Below, one piece after another: positions 1 to 9,899 of a stretch of 64,000 nucleotides of DNA. The notes under the pieces are model-generated. The model was not told the origin of the DNA and made no database searches. It worked only from the letters and a program-made list of their open reading frames with translations. The number at the start of each line of letters is the position of its first letter. Within the stretch, counting starts at the first letter, position 1. The DNA comes from Caulobacter sp. 602-2 (lineage in GTDB: Bacteria > Pseudomonadota > Alphaproteobacteria > Caulobacterales > Caulobacteraceae): assembly GCF_011043625.1 (NCBI RefSeq), contig NZ_JAAKGT010000001.1:434001-498000 (forward strand). Reading direction: 5' to 3'. A program made the position numbers and the translations under genes.

Positions 1-561
1 GGCCTGTTCCGCGCCGACCAGAAGTCGGCCGTCGACATCGACGAGGAGGGCCGCCACGGCATCCTGATCTCCCGCAAGGGCGAGCAGGAAAAGACCGAGG
101 CCATGGCCGACATCCGCAACTTCCAGGGCGACCTGGTGCTTGAGGATCCCCGCGTCATGGACGTGGTGCAGGAGTTCCCGGGCGAAGAGACCGTGGGGAT
201 GATCACCATCTTCCCCAGCGTGATCCTGCAGCAGCAGGTCAATTCGCTGACCACGCGCCAGATCGTGCCCAAGGGTCCGGGCGGCTTCGACTTCCACTGG
301 ACCCACTGGTGCTACGCCGACGACACGCCGGAGATGCGCCTGCGCCGCACGCGCCAGGCCAACCTCTTCGGTCCGGCCGGCTTCGTCTCGGCCGACGACG
401 GCGAGGTGCTGGAGATGACCCAGCAGGGCGCCACCCCGTCTCCCGACGCGCACATGATCCTGCAGATGGGCGGACGGGCCATCGAGAGCACCGACCACCA
501 GGTCACCGAAACGGCCGTGCGCGGCATGTACCGCTACTGGCGAAAGGTGATGGGCCTGTGA
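1..561 (+). CDS. Rieske aromatic-ring hydroxylase, alpha subunit (C-terminal part)
   Basis: The reading frame is open from base 1, so only the last 186 codons are present; the N-terminal Rieske domain and the two iron-binding histidines lie outside the window. What remains is the catalytic domain of a ring-hydroxylating oxygenase large subunit. The segment FGPAGFVSADDGE (bases 367-405) matches the place where this family carries the carboxylate ligand of the mononuclear iron (one of the Asp codons at 394-399). The stop codon overlaps the next gene as GTGA. Because gentisate dioxygenase follows in the same operon, the likely reaction is salicylate 5-hydroxylation to gentisate (NagG-like). An anthranilate or other benzoate-type oxygenase cannot be excluded. 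No reductase gene is visible; it may lie upstream. Confidence 0.85.
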   Translation, partial: GLFRADQKSAVDIDEEGRHGILISRKGEQEKTEAMADIRNFQGDLVLEDPRVMDVVQEFPGEETVGMITIFPSVILQQQVNSLTTRQIVPKGPGGFDFHWTHWCYADDTPEMRLRRTRQANLFGPAGFVSADDGEVLEMTQQGATPSPDAHMILQMGGRAIESTDHQVTETAVRGMYRYWRKVMGL

Positions 562-1052
562 GCACGACCCTGATCGACCGTCCGGCCGCGATCACGCGCG
601 ATGCGATCCGCGACCTCTATGACGACTATTATGGAACCCTGGACGAGGTGCGGCTGCACGACTGGCCCGAGTTCTTCATGCAGGACTGCCTCTATCGGGT
701 GATCCCGCGCGAGAACTTCGAGGCCGGCTACACCCTCAGCACCATGCAGGCCGAAAGCCGCGGCATGCTGAAGGACCGGGTGACGGGCCTGACCCGCACC
801 CAGATGTACGCGCCGCGCTACTACCGTCGCTTCCCGACGGCCCCGCGCATCGTGGGAGAGGAAAACGGCGGGGTGCGCACGCGCCACAACCTGCTGCTCG
901 TCCAGACCCTGATCGACAAGCCTTCGGAGATCGTCCTCTCGGCGGTCTGTCACGACCTGATCGTGGCCGACGAGGGCCGCCTGCGCTTTGCCGAGCGCGT
1001 AGTGGTCTTCGACTCCGAAATGCTTCCCAACAGCTTGGTGTACCCCGCATGA
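558..1052 (+). CDS. Rieske aromatic-ring hydroxylase, beta (small) subunit
   Basis: A 164-aa protein of the size and type of oxygenase small subunits, which have a SnoaL/NTF2-like fold and form the structural half of the alpha3beta3 oxygenase. The acidic N-terminal stretch with DLYDDYYGTLDE and DWPEFF, and the later sequence YRVIPRENFE, are typical of salicylate/benzoate-type beta subunits. The start is the GTG at 558, whose last two bases are part of the alpha subunit stop codon (GTGA), implying translational coupling and equimolar synthesis. The 3' end overlaps the ferredoxin gene as ATGA. The subunit has no catalytic residues of its own. Confidence 0.85.
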   Translation: MSTTLIDRPAAITRDAIRDLYDDYYGTLDEVRLHDWPEFFMQDCLYRVIPRENFEAGYTLSTMQAESRGMLKDRVTGLTRTQMYAPRYYRRFPTAPRIVGEENGGVRTRHNLLLVQTLIDKPSEIVLSAVCHDLIVADEGRLRFAERVVVFDSEMLPNSLVYPA

Positions 1053-1393
1053 CCGACGTCATCGACAACGCGGCGCTGACCTGGGCGCCCGCCGTTCCCC
1101 CGTCCGACCTCGAAGAGTTCGGCGTCGCCGCCGCCAATGTGGCCGGCCTGAAGGTGGCCCTCTACGCCGTCGACGGCGAATACTACGCCACCGCCGACCT
1201 CTGCACCCACGGCGCGGCCAGCCTGGCCGACGGCTTCCTCGACGGCGAGTTGATCGAGTGCCCGCTTCACCAGGGCACCTTCAACGTGAAGACCGGCGCG
1301 GCCGTCGGCGCGCCGTGCTCGGTGGCCGTGCGCACCTTCCCGGTGAAGCTGGAAGGCGGCCTGCTGCACGTCGGCCTGCCGGGAGGCGCCTGA
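1049..1393 (+). CDS. Rieske-type [2Fe-2S] ferredoxin
   Basis: A 114-aa electron carrier for the preceding oxygenase. The Rieske cluster ligands are complete: Cys52-Thr-His54 and Cys71-Pro-Leu-His74, spaced as in naphthalene and biphenyl dioxygenase ferredoxins. There is no signal peptide, so it is cytoplasmic. The gene starts in the ATGA overlap with the beta subunit, and its TGA shares one base with the ATG of gentisate dioxygenase. It would pass electrons from an unlinked or upstream NAD(P)H:ferredoxin reductase to the terminal oxygenase; no reductase is seen in this window. Confidence 0.92.
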   Translation: MTDVIDNAALTWAPAVPPSDLEEFGVAAANVAGLKVALYAVDGEYYATADLCTHGAASLADGFLDGELIECPLHQGTFNVKTGAAVGAPCSVAVRTFPVKLEGGLLHVGLPGGA

Positions 1394-2445
1394 TGGAGAC
1401 GGTGCTTCGCAACGACCAGCGCAGCCAGCTCGAGGCGCTGTACGAGCAGATGGAGCCGGAAGGTCTCTATCCGCTCTGGGAAAAACTGAGCGCCCTGGTG
1501 CTGCCCCAGCCGGACTCGCCGGCCAAGGTCCACAAGTGGTCCTATGACAGCGCCAGGGACTACCTGATGCGGGCCGGCGACTTGATCAGCGCCAAGCAGG
1601 CCGAAAGGCGTGTGCTGATCCTGGAAAACCCGGGGCTGGGCGGATTGTCGAGCATCACGCCGAGCCTCTACGCCGGCCTGCAGCTGATCCTGCCGGGCGA
1701 GATCGCGCCCGCCCACCGTCACGCCCAGTGCGCGCTGCGCTTCGTGCTGGAAGGCGAGGACGCCTACACCTCGGTGGACGGCGAGAAGGCCGTCATGCGG
1801 CCCTTCGACCTGGTGCTCACCCCGGGCGGCCAGTGGCACGACCACGGCAATCCTACGGCCAAGCCGATGATCTGGCTCGACGGCCTGGACATTCCGACCG
1901 TTCGCCACTTCGACGCCAGCTTCGCCGAGGGCTATGCCGAGGACCAGTTCCCCGAGCAGGCGCCGGCCGGCGACAGCCTCAACCGCTACGGCCGCAACAT
2001 GCGTCCGCTGAAGGGCCATACCGCCGACCGCCGTCCGGCCCACCAGCCGCTGTTCCACTATCCCTACGCCGAATGGCGGCCGGCGCTGGACGCCATGGCC
2101 AAGGGCGCACAGATCGATCCGCACCTGGGCCACGCGCTGGAGTTCCTGAACCCGGTCAACGGCGGGCCGATCATGTCGACCATCTCGGCGCATGTCCGGC
2201 TGATGCCCGCGGGGTTCGAGACTCGCGATCGCCGCTCCACCGACGGCACGATCTTCGTGGTCGTGGAAGGGCAGGGCGAGGCGGTCGTCGAGGGCGAGAC
2301 CATCGCCCTTGCCCCCCGCGAGATCCTCGTCGTCCCGTCGTGGAAGACGGTCCGTTTCAAGGCCCAAAGCCAGCTCGTCCTGTTCGGCTACTCCGACAAG
2401 GCCTGCCAGGAAAAGCTGAACCTCTACAAGGAAGAAAACCTGTGA
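1393..2445 (+). CDS. gentisate 1,2-dioxygenase
   Basis: A 350-aa bicupin Fe(II) dioxygenase, the usual family length. It cleaves gentisate between C1 and C2 to give maleylpyruvate. The first cupin carries the iron site: HRH at about residues 108-110 followed by ALRFVLEG, and a second histidine cluster QWHDH at 148-151. A second cupin-like segment occupies roughly residues 270-335. ATG 1393 is used because it sits in a TGATG junction with the ferredoxin stop. The gene ends in a GTGA overlap with the hydrolase. Family assignment is strong, and the neighbouring isomerase and hydrolase genes fit the same pathway. Confidence 0.93.
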   Translation: METVLRNDQRSQLEALYEQMEPEGLYPLWEKLSALVLPQPDSPAKVHKWSYDSARDYLMRAGDLISAKQAERRVLILENPGLGGLSSITPSLYAGLQLILPGEIAPAHRHAQCALRFVLEGEDAYTSVDGEKAVMRPFDLVLTPGGQWHDHGNPTAKPMIWLDGLDIPTVRHFDASFAEGYAEDQFPEQAPAGDSLNRYGRNMRPLKGHTADRRPAHQPLFHYPYAEWRPALDAMAKGAQIDPHLGHALEFLNPVNGGPIMSTISAHVRLMPAGFETRDRRSTDGTIFVVVEGQGEAVVEGETIALAPREILVVPSWKTVRFKAQSQLVLFGYSDKACQEKLNLYKEENL

Positions 2446-3137
2446 GCCTGATCTTCGAACCCCAGGCGCCGGTCCTGGCCGCCACCTCCACCGGCGAGCA
2501 GTTTCCGGTCCGCCGCATCTTCTGCGTCGGCCGCAACTATGCCGCCCACGCCCGCGAGATGGGCCGCGATCCCGACCGCGAGCCGCCGTTCTTCTTCACC
2601 GCCTGGGCCGAGACGGTCGTGCCGGATGGCGCGACGATCGCCTATCCGCAGAAGACCAAGGACTTCCACTACGAGGCCGAGCTGGTGGTCGCCATCGGCA
2701 AGACCGGCCGCGATATCGCCGTCGAGGACGCGCTCGACCACGTCTGGGGCTACGCCACCGGCCTCGACATGACCCGCCGCGACCTGCAGCTGGAAGCCCG
2801 CGCGCAGGGCCGCCCCTGGGACACCGGGAAGAACGTCGAGCAGTCCTCGCCGCTGGGCCTGATCCAGAAAGCCGGCGAAGGCTTTGATCCGACCAAGGGC
2901 GAGATCAAGCTGACGGTGAACGGGCAGACCAAGCAGCAGGCCGATCTGGCCGACCTGATCTGGCCGGTGGCCGACATCGTCGCCTACCTCTCGGGCCTCT
3001 ACCGCATCGAGCCGGGCGACCTGATCTACACGGGCACCCCGGCCGGCGTCGGCGCCGTCGTCGAGGGCGACGCGATGGTCGTCACCATCGAGGGCCTGGC
3101 CCCGCTGAACATCACGGTCGGACCGCCCGCGGCCTGA
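2442..3137 (+). CDS. fumarylpyruvate hydrolase (FAH family)
   Basis: A 231-aa member of the fumarylacetoacetate hydrolase family. It would split fumarylpyruvate into fumarate and pyruvate, the last step of the gentisate route. The metal-binding acids are visible as Glu78, Glu80 (HYEAE) and Asp109 (GLDM), with the conserved WDTGKN stretch after them and the C-terminal IYTGTPAGVG motif. The start is GTG 2442 in a GTGA overlap with gentisate dioxygenase. The family also contains acylpyruvases and oxaloacetate decarboxylases, so the specificity rests on the operon context. Confidence 0.9.
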   Translation: MSLIFEPQAPVLAATSTGEQFPVRRIFCVGRNYAAHAREMGRDPDREPPFFFTAWAETVVPDGATIAYPQKTKDFHYEAELVVAIGKTGRDIAVEDALDHVWGYATGLDMTRRDLQLEARAQGRPWDTGKNVEQSSPLGLIQKAGEGFDPTKGEIKLTVNGQTKQQADLADLIWPVADIVAYLSGLYRIEPGDLIYTGTPAGVGAVVEGDAMVVTIEGLAPLNITVGPPAA

Positions 3138-3206
3138 CCTGCGACCACCAAGACTAGGGACAAGGGGAGCGGCCACAGAGCCGCCCCCTGCGAAGAGGAA
3201 ACGAAA

Positions 3207-4541
3207 ATGGCTACTCTTGAAGCGACGGCGGGCAACGCCGTCGTCGACCGGGCGAGGTTCGGCTCGCTGCAGTTCGGCGTCACCGCGCTCTGCGCCATCA
3301 TCGCCATGCTCGACGGCTTCGACACGCAGGCAATCGCGTATGTCGCCCCGCGCATCGCCGAGGACTGGGGCCTGACCCCGGCCGCCTTCGGCCCGATCTT
3401 CGCCGTGGGCCTCCTGGGCCTGACCGTCGGCGCCTTCCTGCTCAGCCCCGCCGCCGACAAGTTCGGCCGCAAGACCATCATCCTGATCTCGACCGTGATC
3501 TTCGGCCTGTTCGCCCTGCTGACGGCGACCTCGGGCTCGATGAACGAGCTCCTGATGTACCGCTTCCTCACCGGCATCGGCCTGGGCGCGGCCATGCCCA
3601 ACATCATCGCCCTGACCAGCGAATATGCGCCCGAGCGCCTGCGCGCGACGCTGGTGACGGTGATGTTCTGCGGCTTCCCGCTGGGTTCGACCCTGGGCGG
3701 GGTGCTGTCGACCGGCCTGATCGACCAGTTCGGCTGGCACTCGGTGTTCGTGGTCGGCGGCGTGCTGCCGCTGCTGCTGGTGCCTGTGCTGATGGTCATG
3801 CTGCCGGAGTCGGTGCGCTTCCTGGTCGCCAAGGGCGCGCCGGAAAGCAAGATCGCCCCGATCGTCCGCCGCATCGATCCTTCCGCCTCGACCGCCGAGT
3901 TCGTCTCGCACCTGCGCAGCGAGCAGGCCGAGGCCCCCAAGGGCTTCTCGGTCGCCCAACTGTTCACGCAAGGGCGCGCGCCGGTCACGGGCCTGCTCTG
4001 GGTGGCGTTCTTCATGAACCTGCTCGTCATGTACTTCCTGGTGAACTGGCTGCCGACCCTGCTGAAGGGCGCAGGGCTGCCGCTGTCGATGGCCATCCTG
4101 TCGACCGCCACCCTGAACCTCGGCGGCGTGGTCGGGGCCATCGCCCTTGGCCGCCTGATCGACCGCTTCAGCCCCTACATCGTGCTCGGCGCGGCCTACG
4201 CGGCCTCGGCCGCCTTCATCGCCGTCATCGCCCTGGGCGGCACCCACCTGACCACCCTGCTGGTCGGGGCCGCGCTGTCGGGCTTCGGCGTCGTCGGCGC
4301 CCAGATCGGCTGCAACGCCCTGGCCGCGTCGGTCTATCCCACCGCCATCCGCGCCACGGGCGTGGGCTGGGCGCTGGGCGTCGGCCGCGTCGGCGCCATC
4401 GTCGGCCCCCTCGTGGGCGGCGCGCTCCTCGCCAACAAGTGGGCCCCCGGTTCGATCATCCTGACGGCCGTGGTTCCCGCCCTCATCGCCTCGTTGGCCG
4501 TCTTCATCCTCGGCGGCGTGCGCAAGAAGTCCGGAGTCTGA
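3207..4541 (+). CDS. MFS aromatic acid:H+ symporter (AAHS family)
   Basis: A 444-aa inner-membrane transporter with 12 predicted hydrophobic helices. The first helix carries DGFDTQAIA, the DGxD-type signature of the AAHS family (PcaK, BenK, GenK, MhbT). The cytoplasmic loop 2-3 motif appears as DKFGRKTII, and a large cytoplasmic loop lies near residues 200-250. An AAGAGGA-like ribosome site precedes ATG 3207. It sits 69 bp after the hydrolase gene and 7 bp before the isomerase gene. The likely substrate is salicylate, gentisate or a related hydroxybenzoate. Confidence 0.9.
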   Translation: MATLEATAGNAVVDRARFGSLQFGVTALCAIIAMLDGFDTQAIAYVAPRIAEDWGLTPAAFGPIFAVGLLGLTVGAFLLSPAADKFGRKTIILISTVIFGLFALLTATSGSMNELLMYRFLTGIGLGAAMPNIIALTSEYAPERLRATLVTVMFCGFPLGSTLGGVLSTGLIDQFGWHSVFVVGGVLPLLLVPVLMVMLPESVRFLVAKGAPESKIAPIVRRIDPSASTAEFVSHLRSEQAEAPKGFSVAQLFTQGRAPVTGLLWVAFFMNLLVMYFLVNWLPTLLKGAGLPLSMAILSTATLNLGGVVGAIALGRLIDRFSPYIVLGAAYAASAAFIAVIALGGTHLTTLLVGAALSGFGVVGAQIGCNALAASVYPTAIRATGVGWALGVGRVGAIVGPLVGGALLANKWAPGSIILTAVVPALIASLAVFILGGVRKKSGV

Positions 4542-4548
4542 CACCACC

Positions 4549-5178
4549 ATGATCCTGCACGGCTATTTTCGTTCGACCGCGTCGTGGCGCGTGCGGATCG
4601 CCCTGGGCCTCAAGGGTCTCGCCGCCGACCAGGTGTTCCACCACCTGCGTCGGGGCGAGCAGCGGGCGCCGGACTACCTGGCGATCAACCCGCAGGGCCT
4701 GCTGCCGGCCCTGACCCTCGACGACGGCCGGGTGCTGACCCAGTCCCTGGTCATCGTCGAATATCTCGACGAGACCCATCCGCAGCCGCCGCTGCTGCCG
4801 TCCGACCCGTTCGCCAAGGCCGAAGTCCGCGCCGTCGCCCAGGCCATCGCCTGCGACATCCACCCGGTGCAGAACCTCAAGGTCCTGGCCCGCCTGCGCG
4901 AGCTTGGTCTCGACGAGTCCGCCGTCCAGGGCTGGGCCGCCGGGGTGATCGAAGAGGGCCTCGACGCGGTCGACAAGCTGCTGGCGGGCCAGTCGGGGCG
5001 CTTCGCCTTCGGCGACGCGCCGGGCCTGGCCGACCTGGTGCTCGTACCGCAGCTGGGCAACGCCCGCCGCTTCGGCGTCGAGCTGCGCTGGAACCGCCTG
5101 ACCGACATCGAGGCGGCCTGCCTAGAGCTTGACGCCTTCAAGTCCGCCGTCCCGTCGGCCCAACCCGACGCCGAATAA
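4549..5178 (+). CDS. maleylpyruvate isomerase (zeta-class GST)
   Basis: A 209-aa zeta-class glutathione S-transferase. It isomerises maleylpyruvate to fumarylpyruvate using glutathione. The zeta signature is seen as RSTASWRVRIAL near residues 8-19, followed by NPQGLLPAL (the cis-Pro region of the thioredoxin fold) and an all-helical C-terminal domain. Homologues split into maleylpyruvate isomerases (NagL) and maleylacetoacetate isomerases (MaiA). The adjacent gentisate dioxygenase and fumarylpyruvate hydrolase favour the first. The gene begins 7 bp after the transporter stop. Confidence 0.9.
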   Translation: MILHGYFRSTASWRVRIALGLKGLAADQVFHHLRRGEQRAPDYLAINPQGLLPALTLDDGRVLTQSLVIVEYLDETHPQPPLLPSDPFAKAEVRAVAQAIACDIHPVQNLKVLARLRELGLDESAVQGWAAGVIEEGLDAVDKLLAGQSGRFAFGDAPGLADLVLVPQLGNARRFGVELRWNRLTDIEAACLELDAFKSAVPSAQPDAE

Positions 5179-5241
5179 ACCCATCCCCTAAAGCCAAGAA
5201 CCAAAGAGCGCGGAGCCAACCGCGCCCTCTGGAGGAAACCC

Positions 5242-6711
5242 ATGCTGCTGACCACTGTGGCCGCGGCCGCCTTGCTTGCGCCCGTAGCCGACGCCCCGAT
5301 CGCCACCCAGGCCCCAAGCCAGGCGACTGATCGCGTCGTTCCGATCCCCGCCCAGAACGCCCCGTCGCCCGGCAACGTGCCGCCGCCGGCTGCGACCAAG
5401 GCGCCCGCCTTCAAGCTGATCAATCACGACGAGGACTGGAGCTACCTGGCCGACCCGGCCAAGCGCACCACGCCCTGGTCGAAACTGAAATACATCCCCG
5501 TCGGCGAGACCAGCTATCTCAGCCTCGGCGGCGAGTTCCGCCTGCGCCTGGAAGACCGCGGCAACGAGCGTTTCGGTCGCGGCGCCCAGGACGAGGACGG
5601 CAACGCCCAGACCCGCACACGCCTGTGGGCCGACCTGCACATGGGATCGCGCCTGCGCGCCTTCGTCGACGTGCAGGACGCCCGCAGCATCGATCTCGAC
5701 AGCGGCGAGCCGCCGATCGAGGTCAGCCGCTGGGACCTGCACCAGGCCTTCCTGGAAACCAACGCCGAGGTCGGCGACGCCAAGGTCCGCCTGCGCGTCG
5801 GCCGCCAGGAGCTGGGCCTGGGCGCCTATCGCATCTTCGACATGCGCGAGGGCGCCAACAGCCGCACCTCGTTCGACATGGCCCGCGTGCTGGTCGACCG
5901 CAAAAGCGGCTGGAGCGGCGGCGCCTTCTATGGCTATGCCCTGCGCGAGGCCAAGACCTCGTGGGACGACGCCACCAACTTCGACTACCGCCTGGCCGGC
6001 GTGACCGCCTCGCGCACGCTGGGGCAGGGGCCGACGGCGCCCAAGCTGGAGCTGCTCTACGTCAACAGCGACAAGCGCGGCGCGGTCTATGACAGCGTCA
6101 CCGGCGGCCGCGATCGCCGGGGCTCCTATTCGGCACGCCTGGCGGGCCGCTACGGCGCCTGGGACTACGACCTGGAAGGCGTCTACCAGGGCGGCACGTA
6201 TCGCGACCTCGACGTCTCGGCCTGGTACGTCTCGGCCATGGGCGGATACACCTTCAAGGCCCCGTGGTCGCCGCGCCTGGGCCTGCGCCTGGAGGCCGCC
6301 TCGGGCGACAAGGACCGCACCGACGGCAAGCTGAACTCGTACGCCCAGATGTTCCCGCAGCCTATCTCGCTGCGCACCGACTTCGGCATCACCAACATGG
6401 TGGCGATCCAGCCGCAGCTGACCTTCAAGCCCACGACCAAGCTGACGGCCGGCCTGCAGGTGGCGGGCCTGTGGCGTCAGAGTGACGAGGACGGTCTCTA
6501 CGGCCTGGGCGGCCAGGTGCTGCGCGGCGGGCTCGAAGGCACGGCCCACTATGTCGGCTGGCGCCAGGCGGCCTTCGCCAGCTACGCCGTCTCGCCGTTC
6601 GTGACGGTGACCGGCATCCTCAACCACACCACCTCTGGCACGTTCCTCAAGCAGACCGGCATGGCCGACGACCAGACCTATGCCGGCCTGATCGTGGGGT
6701 TGCGGTTCTAG
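5242..6711 (+). CDS. outer-membrane beta-barrel porin, alginate-export-like family
   Basis: A 489-aa predicted outer-membrane protein. It begins with a short hydrophobic signal (MLLTTVAAAALLAP) and continues with alternating amphipathic strands such as YLSLGGEFRLRLED and LRLRVGRQELGLG, typical of the alginate-export/AlgE-like barrel family. The last residues GLIVGLRF end in Phe, as is common for proteins inserted by BamA. A strong GGAGGA site lies just upstream. It is the last gene of the gentisate operon. The family also includes porins found in catabolic clusters, so uptake of the aromatic substrate is a more plausible role here than alginate export; this is inference. Confidence 0.8.
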   Translation: MLLTTVAAAALLAPVADAPIATQAPSQATDRVVPIPAQNAPSPGNVPPPAATKAPAFKLINHDEDWSYLADPAKRTTPWSKLKYIPVGETSYLSLGGEFRLRLEDRGNERFGRGAQDEDGNAQTRTRLWADLHMGSRLRAFVDVQDARSIDLDSGEPPIEVSRWDLHQAFLETNAEVGDAKVRLRVGRQELGLGAYRIFDMREGANSRTSFDMARVLVDRKSGWSGGAFYGYALREAKTSWDDATNFDYRLAGVTASRTLGQGPTAPKLELLYVNSDKRGAVYDSVTGGRDRRGSYSARLAGRYGAWDYDLEGVYQGGTYRDLDVSAWYVSAMGGYTFKAPWSPRLGLRLEAASGDKDRTDGKLNSYAQMFPQPISLRTDFGITNMVAIQPQLTFKPTTKLTAGLQVAGLWRQSDEDGLYGLGGQVLRGGLEGTAHYVGWRQAAFASYAVSPFVTVTGILNHTTSGTFLKQTGMADDQTYAGLIVGLRF

Positions 6712-6723
6712 AAGCAAACAGCT

Positions 6724-6869
6724 CGTCATCCCGGGCGGAGGCGCGAAGCGCCGCAGACCCGGGACCCAGGAGACGGCACGTTGCGCCCAGTCTTGCCTGC
6801 TGAGGTCGCCGCCTGCCTAGCGGCGGCTCCTGGGTCCCGGCTCTCCGCGGCGCTTCGGCCGGGATGACG
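6724..6869. repeat. long imperfect inverted repeat at a convergent junction
   Basis: The left arm begins CGTCATCCCGGGC (6724) and contains GACCCGGGACCCAGGA; the right arm contains TCCTGGGTCCCGG and ends GCCGGGATGACG (6869). The arms can fold into a long hairpin. The element lies between the porin gene and the oppositely oriented gltA. It resembles dispersed REP-like intergenic elements of high-GC alphaproteobacteria. Confidence 0.75.
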
Positions 6870-6899
6870 ATGAGATTTGGGACAGGACGACAGGCAAAC

Positions 6900-6929
6900 A
6901 AAAAGGCCCCGGTTTCCCGGGGCCTTTTC
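6900..6929 (-). terminator. Rho-independent terminator of gltA, possibly bidirectional
   Basis: A perfect 12-bp stem (6901-6912 with 6917-6928, GGCCCCGG core) with a 4-base loop. On the minus strand it is followed by a five-T run, fitting termination of gltA. On the plus strand four Ts close the stem, so it could also stop transcription from the porin side. Confidence 0.85.
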
Positions 6930-6951
6930 ATTTCCGAAGCCGGAAAAGCGC

Positions 6952-8232
<1,281 letters not shown>

Positions 8233-8299
8233 GCGAGAGACCCTTTCAATAGTGGTACGATCAGTCCAGTTTTCGCTTTCGCGGGTGCGTTATAGCGCC

Positions 8300-9721
8300 T
8301 CATGCGCGCGACGCCAGCGCATCGTCAAGCCGGCCGAGAGACTCCTCCCGTCCCAGGGCCGCCATGATCTTGTTCAGGTCAGGCGCCTGGGCCCCGCCGG
8401 TGAGGATTCCACGCAGCGGGGGACCGAACTTTCCAAAGCCGACGGCCTCGGATTCAGCAAACGATTTCAACAGCGCCTCGAGTTCCGCGACGCCCCACAC
8501 CGGGGCGGCGGCGAGATGTTCACGAAGTCGTGCGAGGCGCGCGACCGTTTCCTCGGAAAGCTGCTTGGCGGTTTTTTCCTCAAGCGTCAGCGGACGCACC
8601 TTCAGCGCGAAGGCCACGTGCTCGCCCAACTCCAGGATGGTTTTCGCGCCTTCCTTGACCTGCGGAACGGTCGAAGCGATGCGCGCCTCGGCGTCGGCCG
8701 GCAGGTCGGCCCCGGCGGCGGTCAGGGCCTTCAGGGTCAGCGCGGTCAGGCGCGCGTCGTCGGCCTGGCGCAGGTGCTGGCTGTTGATGAAGTTCAGCTT
8801 GGCCCAGTCCAGGCGGGCAGGGGCCTTGACCACGTCCTTGACGTCGAACCACTCGATGGCCTGGGCGTCGTTGAACACCTCGTCGTCGCCGTGGCCCCAG
8901 CCCAGGCGGGCCAGATAGTTGCGCAGGCCCTCGGGGATGTAGCCCATGTCGGCGAACTCGCCGACGGCCTGGGCGCCGTGGCGCTTGGAAAGCTTGGCGC
9001 CGTCCGGGCCGTGAATCAGCGGGATGTGCGCGAACGACGGCACGGCCCACTCCATGGCCTGGTAGATCAGGCTCTGGCGAGCGGCGTTGTTCAGGTGGTC
9101 GTCGCCGCGGATGACGTGGGTCACGCCCATGTCGTGGTCGTCGACCACGACGGCGAGGTTATAGGTCGGCGCGCCGTCGTTGCGCAGCAGGACGAGGTCG
9201 TCGAGTTCGATGTTGCGGAAGGTGACCGGGCCCTTGACCATGTCGTCGACCAGGGTCTCGCCTTCCAGCGGGCCCTTGAAGCGGATCACGTGCGGGGCGG
9301 ACGGATCGGCCGGCGGCGGGGCGTCGCGCCAGGGCGAGCGGATGGCGCGGCCTTCGGCGCGGGCCTTCTCGCGGGCGGCTTCCAGTTCTTCCACGGTCAT
9401 CCAGCAGCGATAGGCGCGGCCCTTGGCCAGCAGCTCCTGCACCACTTCACGGTGACGGTCGGCGCGGCTGTACTGGAAGATCGGCTCTTCGTCCGACTTC
9501 AGGCCCAGCCAGTCCAGGCCCTCGAAGATCGCGGCCACGGCGGCGTCGGTCGAGCGCTCGCGGTCGGTGTCCTCGACGCGAATAAGGAACTTCCCTCCCG
9601 TATGGCGTGCATATAACCAGTTGAACAGCGCCGTACGGGCGCCGCCGATATGCAGGAAGCCGGTCGGCGACGGGGCGAAGCGGGTGACGACGCCGCTGGG
9701 GGCGGGGGAGGAACTGGACAT
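8300..9721 (-). CDS. gltX: glutamyl-tRNA synthetase
   Basis: A 473-aa class I aminoacyl-tRNA synthetase of standard length. It charges tRNA(Glu) and, in many bacteria lacking GlnRS, also tRNA(Gln). The HIGH-type motif is HIGGART at residues 24-30 and the KMSKS-type motif is KLSKR at 243-247. ATG 9721 (MSSSSPAPSG) is chosen because the Rossmann start VVTRFAPSPTG follows at the expected distance; a longer frame upstream would add an Ala/Pro-rich tail without similarity. It is divergent from comEC. Confidence 0.95.
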   Translation of the reverse strand: MSSSSPAPSGVVTRFAPSPTGFLHIGGARTALFNWLYARHTGGKFLIRVEDTDRERSTDAAVAAIFEGLDWLGLKSDEEPIFQYSRADRHREVVQELLAKGRAYRCWMTVEELEAAREKARAEGRAIRSPWRDAPPPADPSAPHVIRFKGPLEGETLVDDMVKGPVTFRNIELDDLVLLRNDGAPTYNLAVVVDDHDMGVTHVIRGDDHLNNAARQSLIYQAMEWAVPSFAHIPLIHGPDGAKLSKRHGAQAVGEFADMGYIPEGLRNYLARLGWGHGDDEVFNDAQAIEWFDVKDVVKAPARLDWAKLNFINSQHLRQADDARLTALTLKALTAAGADLPADAEARIASTVPQVKEGAKTILELGEHVAFALKVRPLTLEEKTAKQLSEETVARLARLREHLAAAPVWGVAELEALLKSFAESEAVGFGKFGPPLRGILTGGAQAPDLNKIMAALGREESLGRLDDALASRA

Positions 9722-9899
9722 AGGCTTCGAAGCTGACGGTCTGGAGGCCGCGGGGGCGGCGGGAGGCTCGGCGGCTGCGCGCGACGCAGGCGCGGGCCGT
9801 TGGGCGGCGCGTCTTAGCACGGCCGTTCGAAGGTGTCCTAGTCCCGCAACCTTTGTCACACAACTGATCGACGAGGCGCGCCTCAACGCCGCCCGATGG

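Noticed and set aside
2424..4550. A 708-codon frame antisense to the hydrolase and transporter genes
   Set aside because: It is low-complexity, rich in Gly, Arg, Asp, Gln and His, as expected for the reverse of high-GC coding DNA, and it covers two well-supported genes.
9567..9899. Longer N-terminus of ComEC beginning inside gltX
   Set aside because: It would overlap gltX by about 150 bp antisense and adds sequence without membrane or family character.
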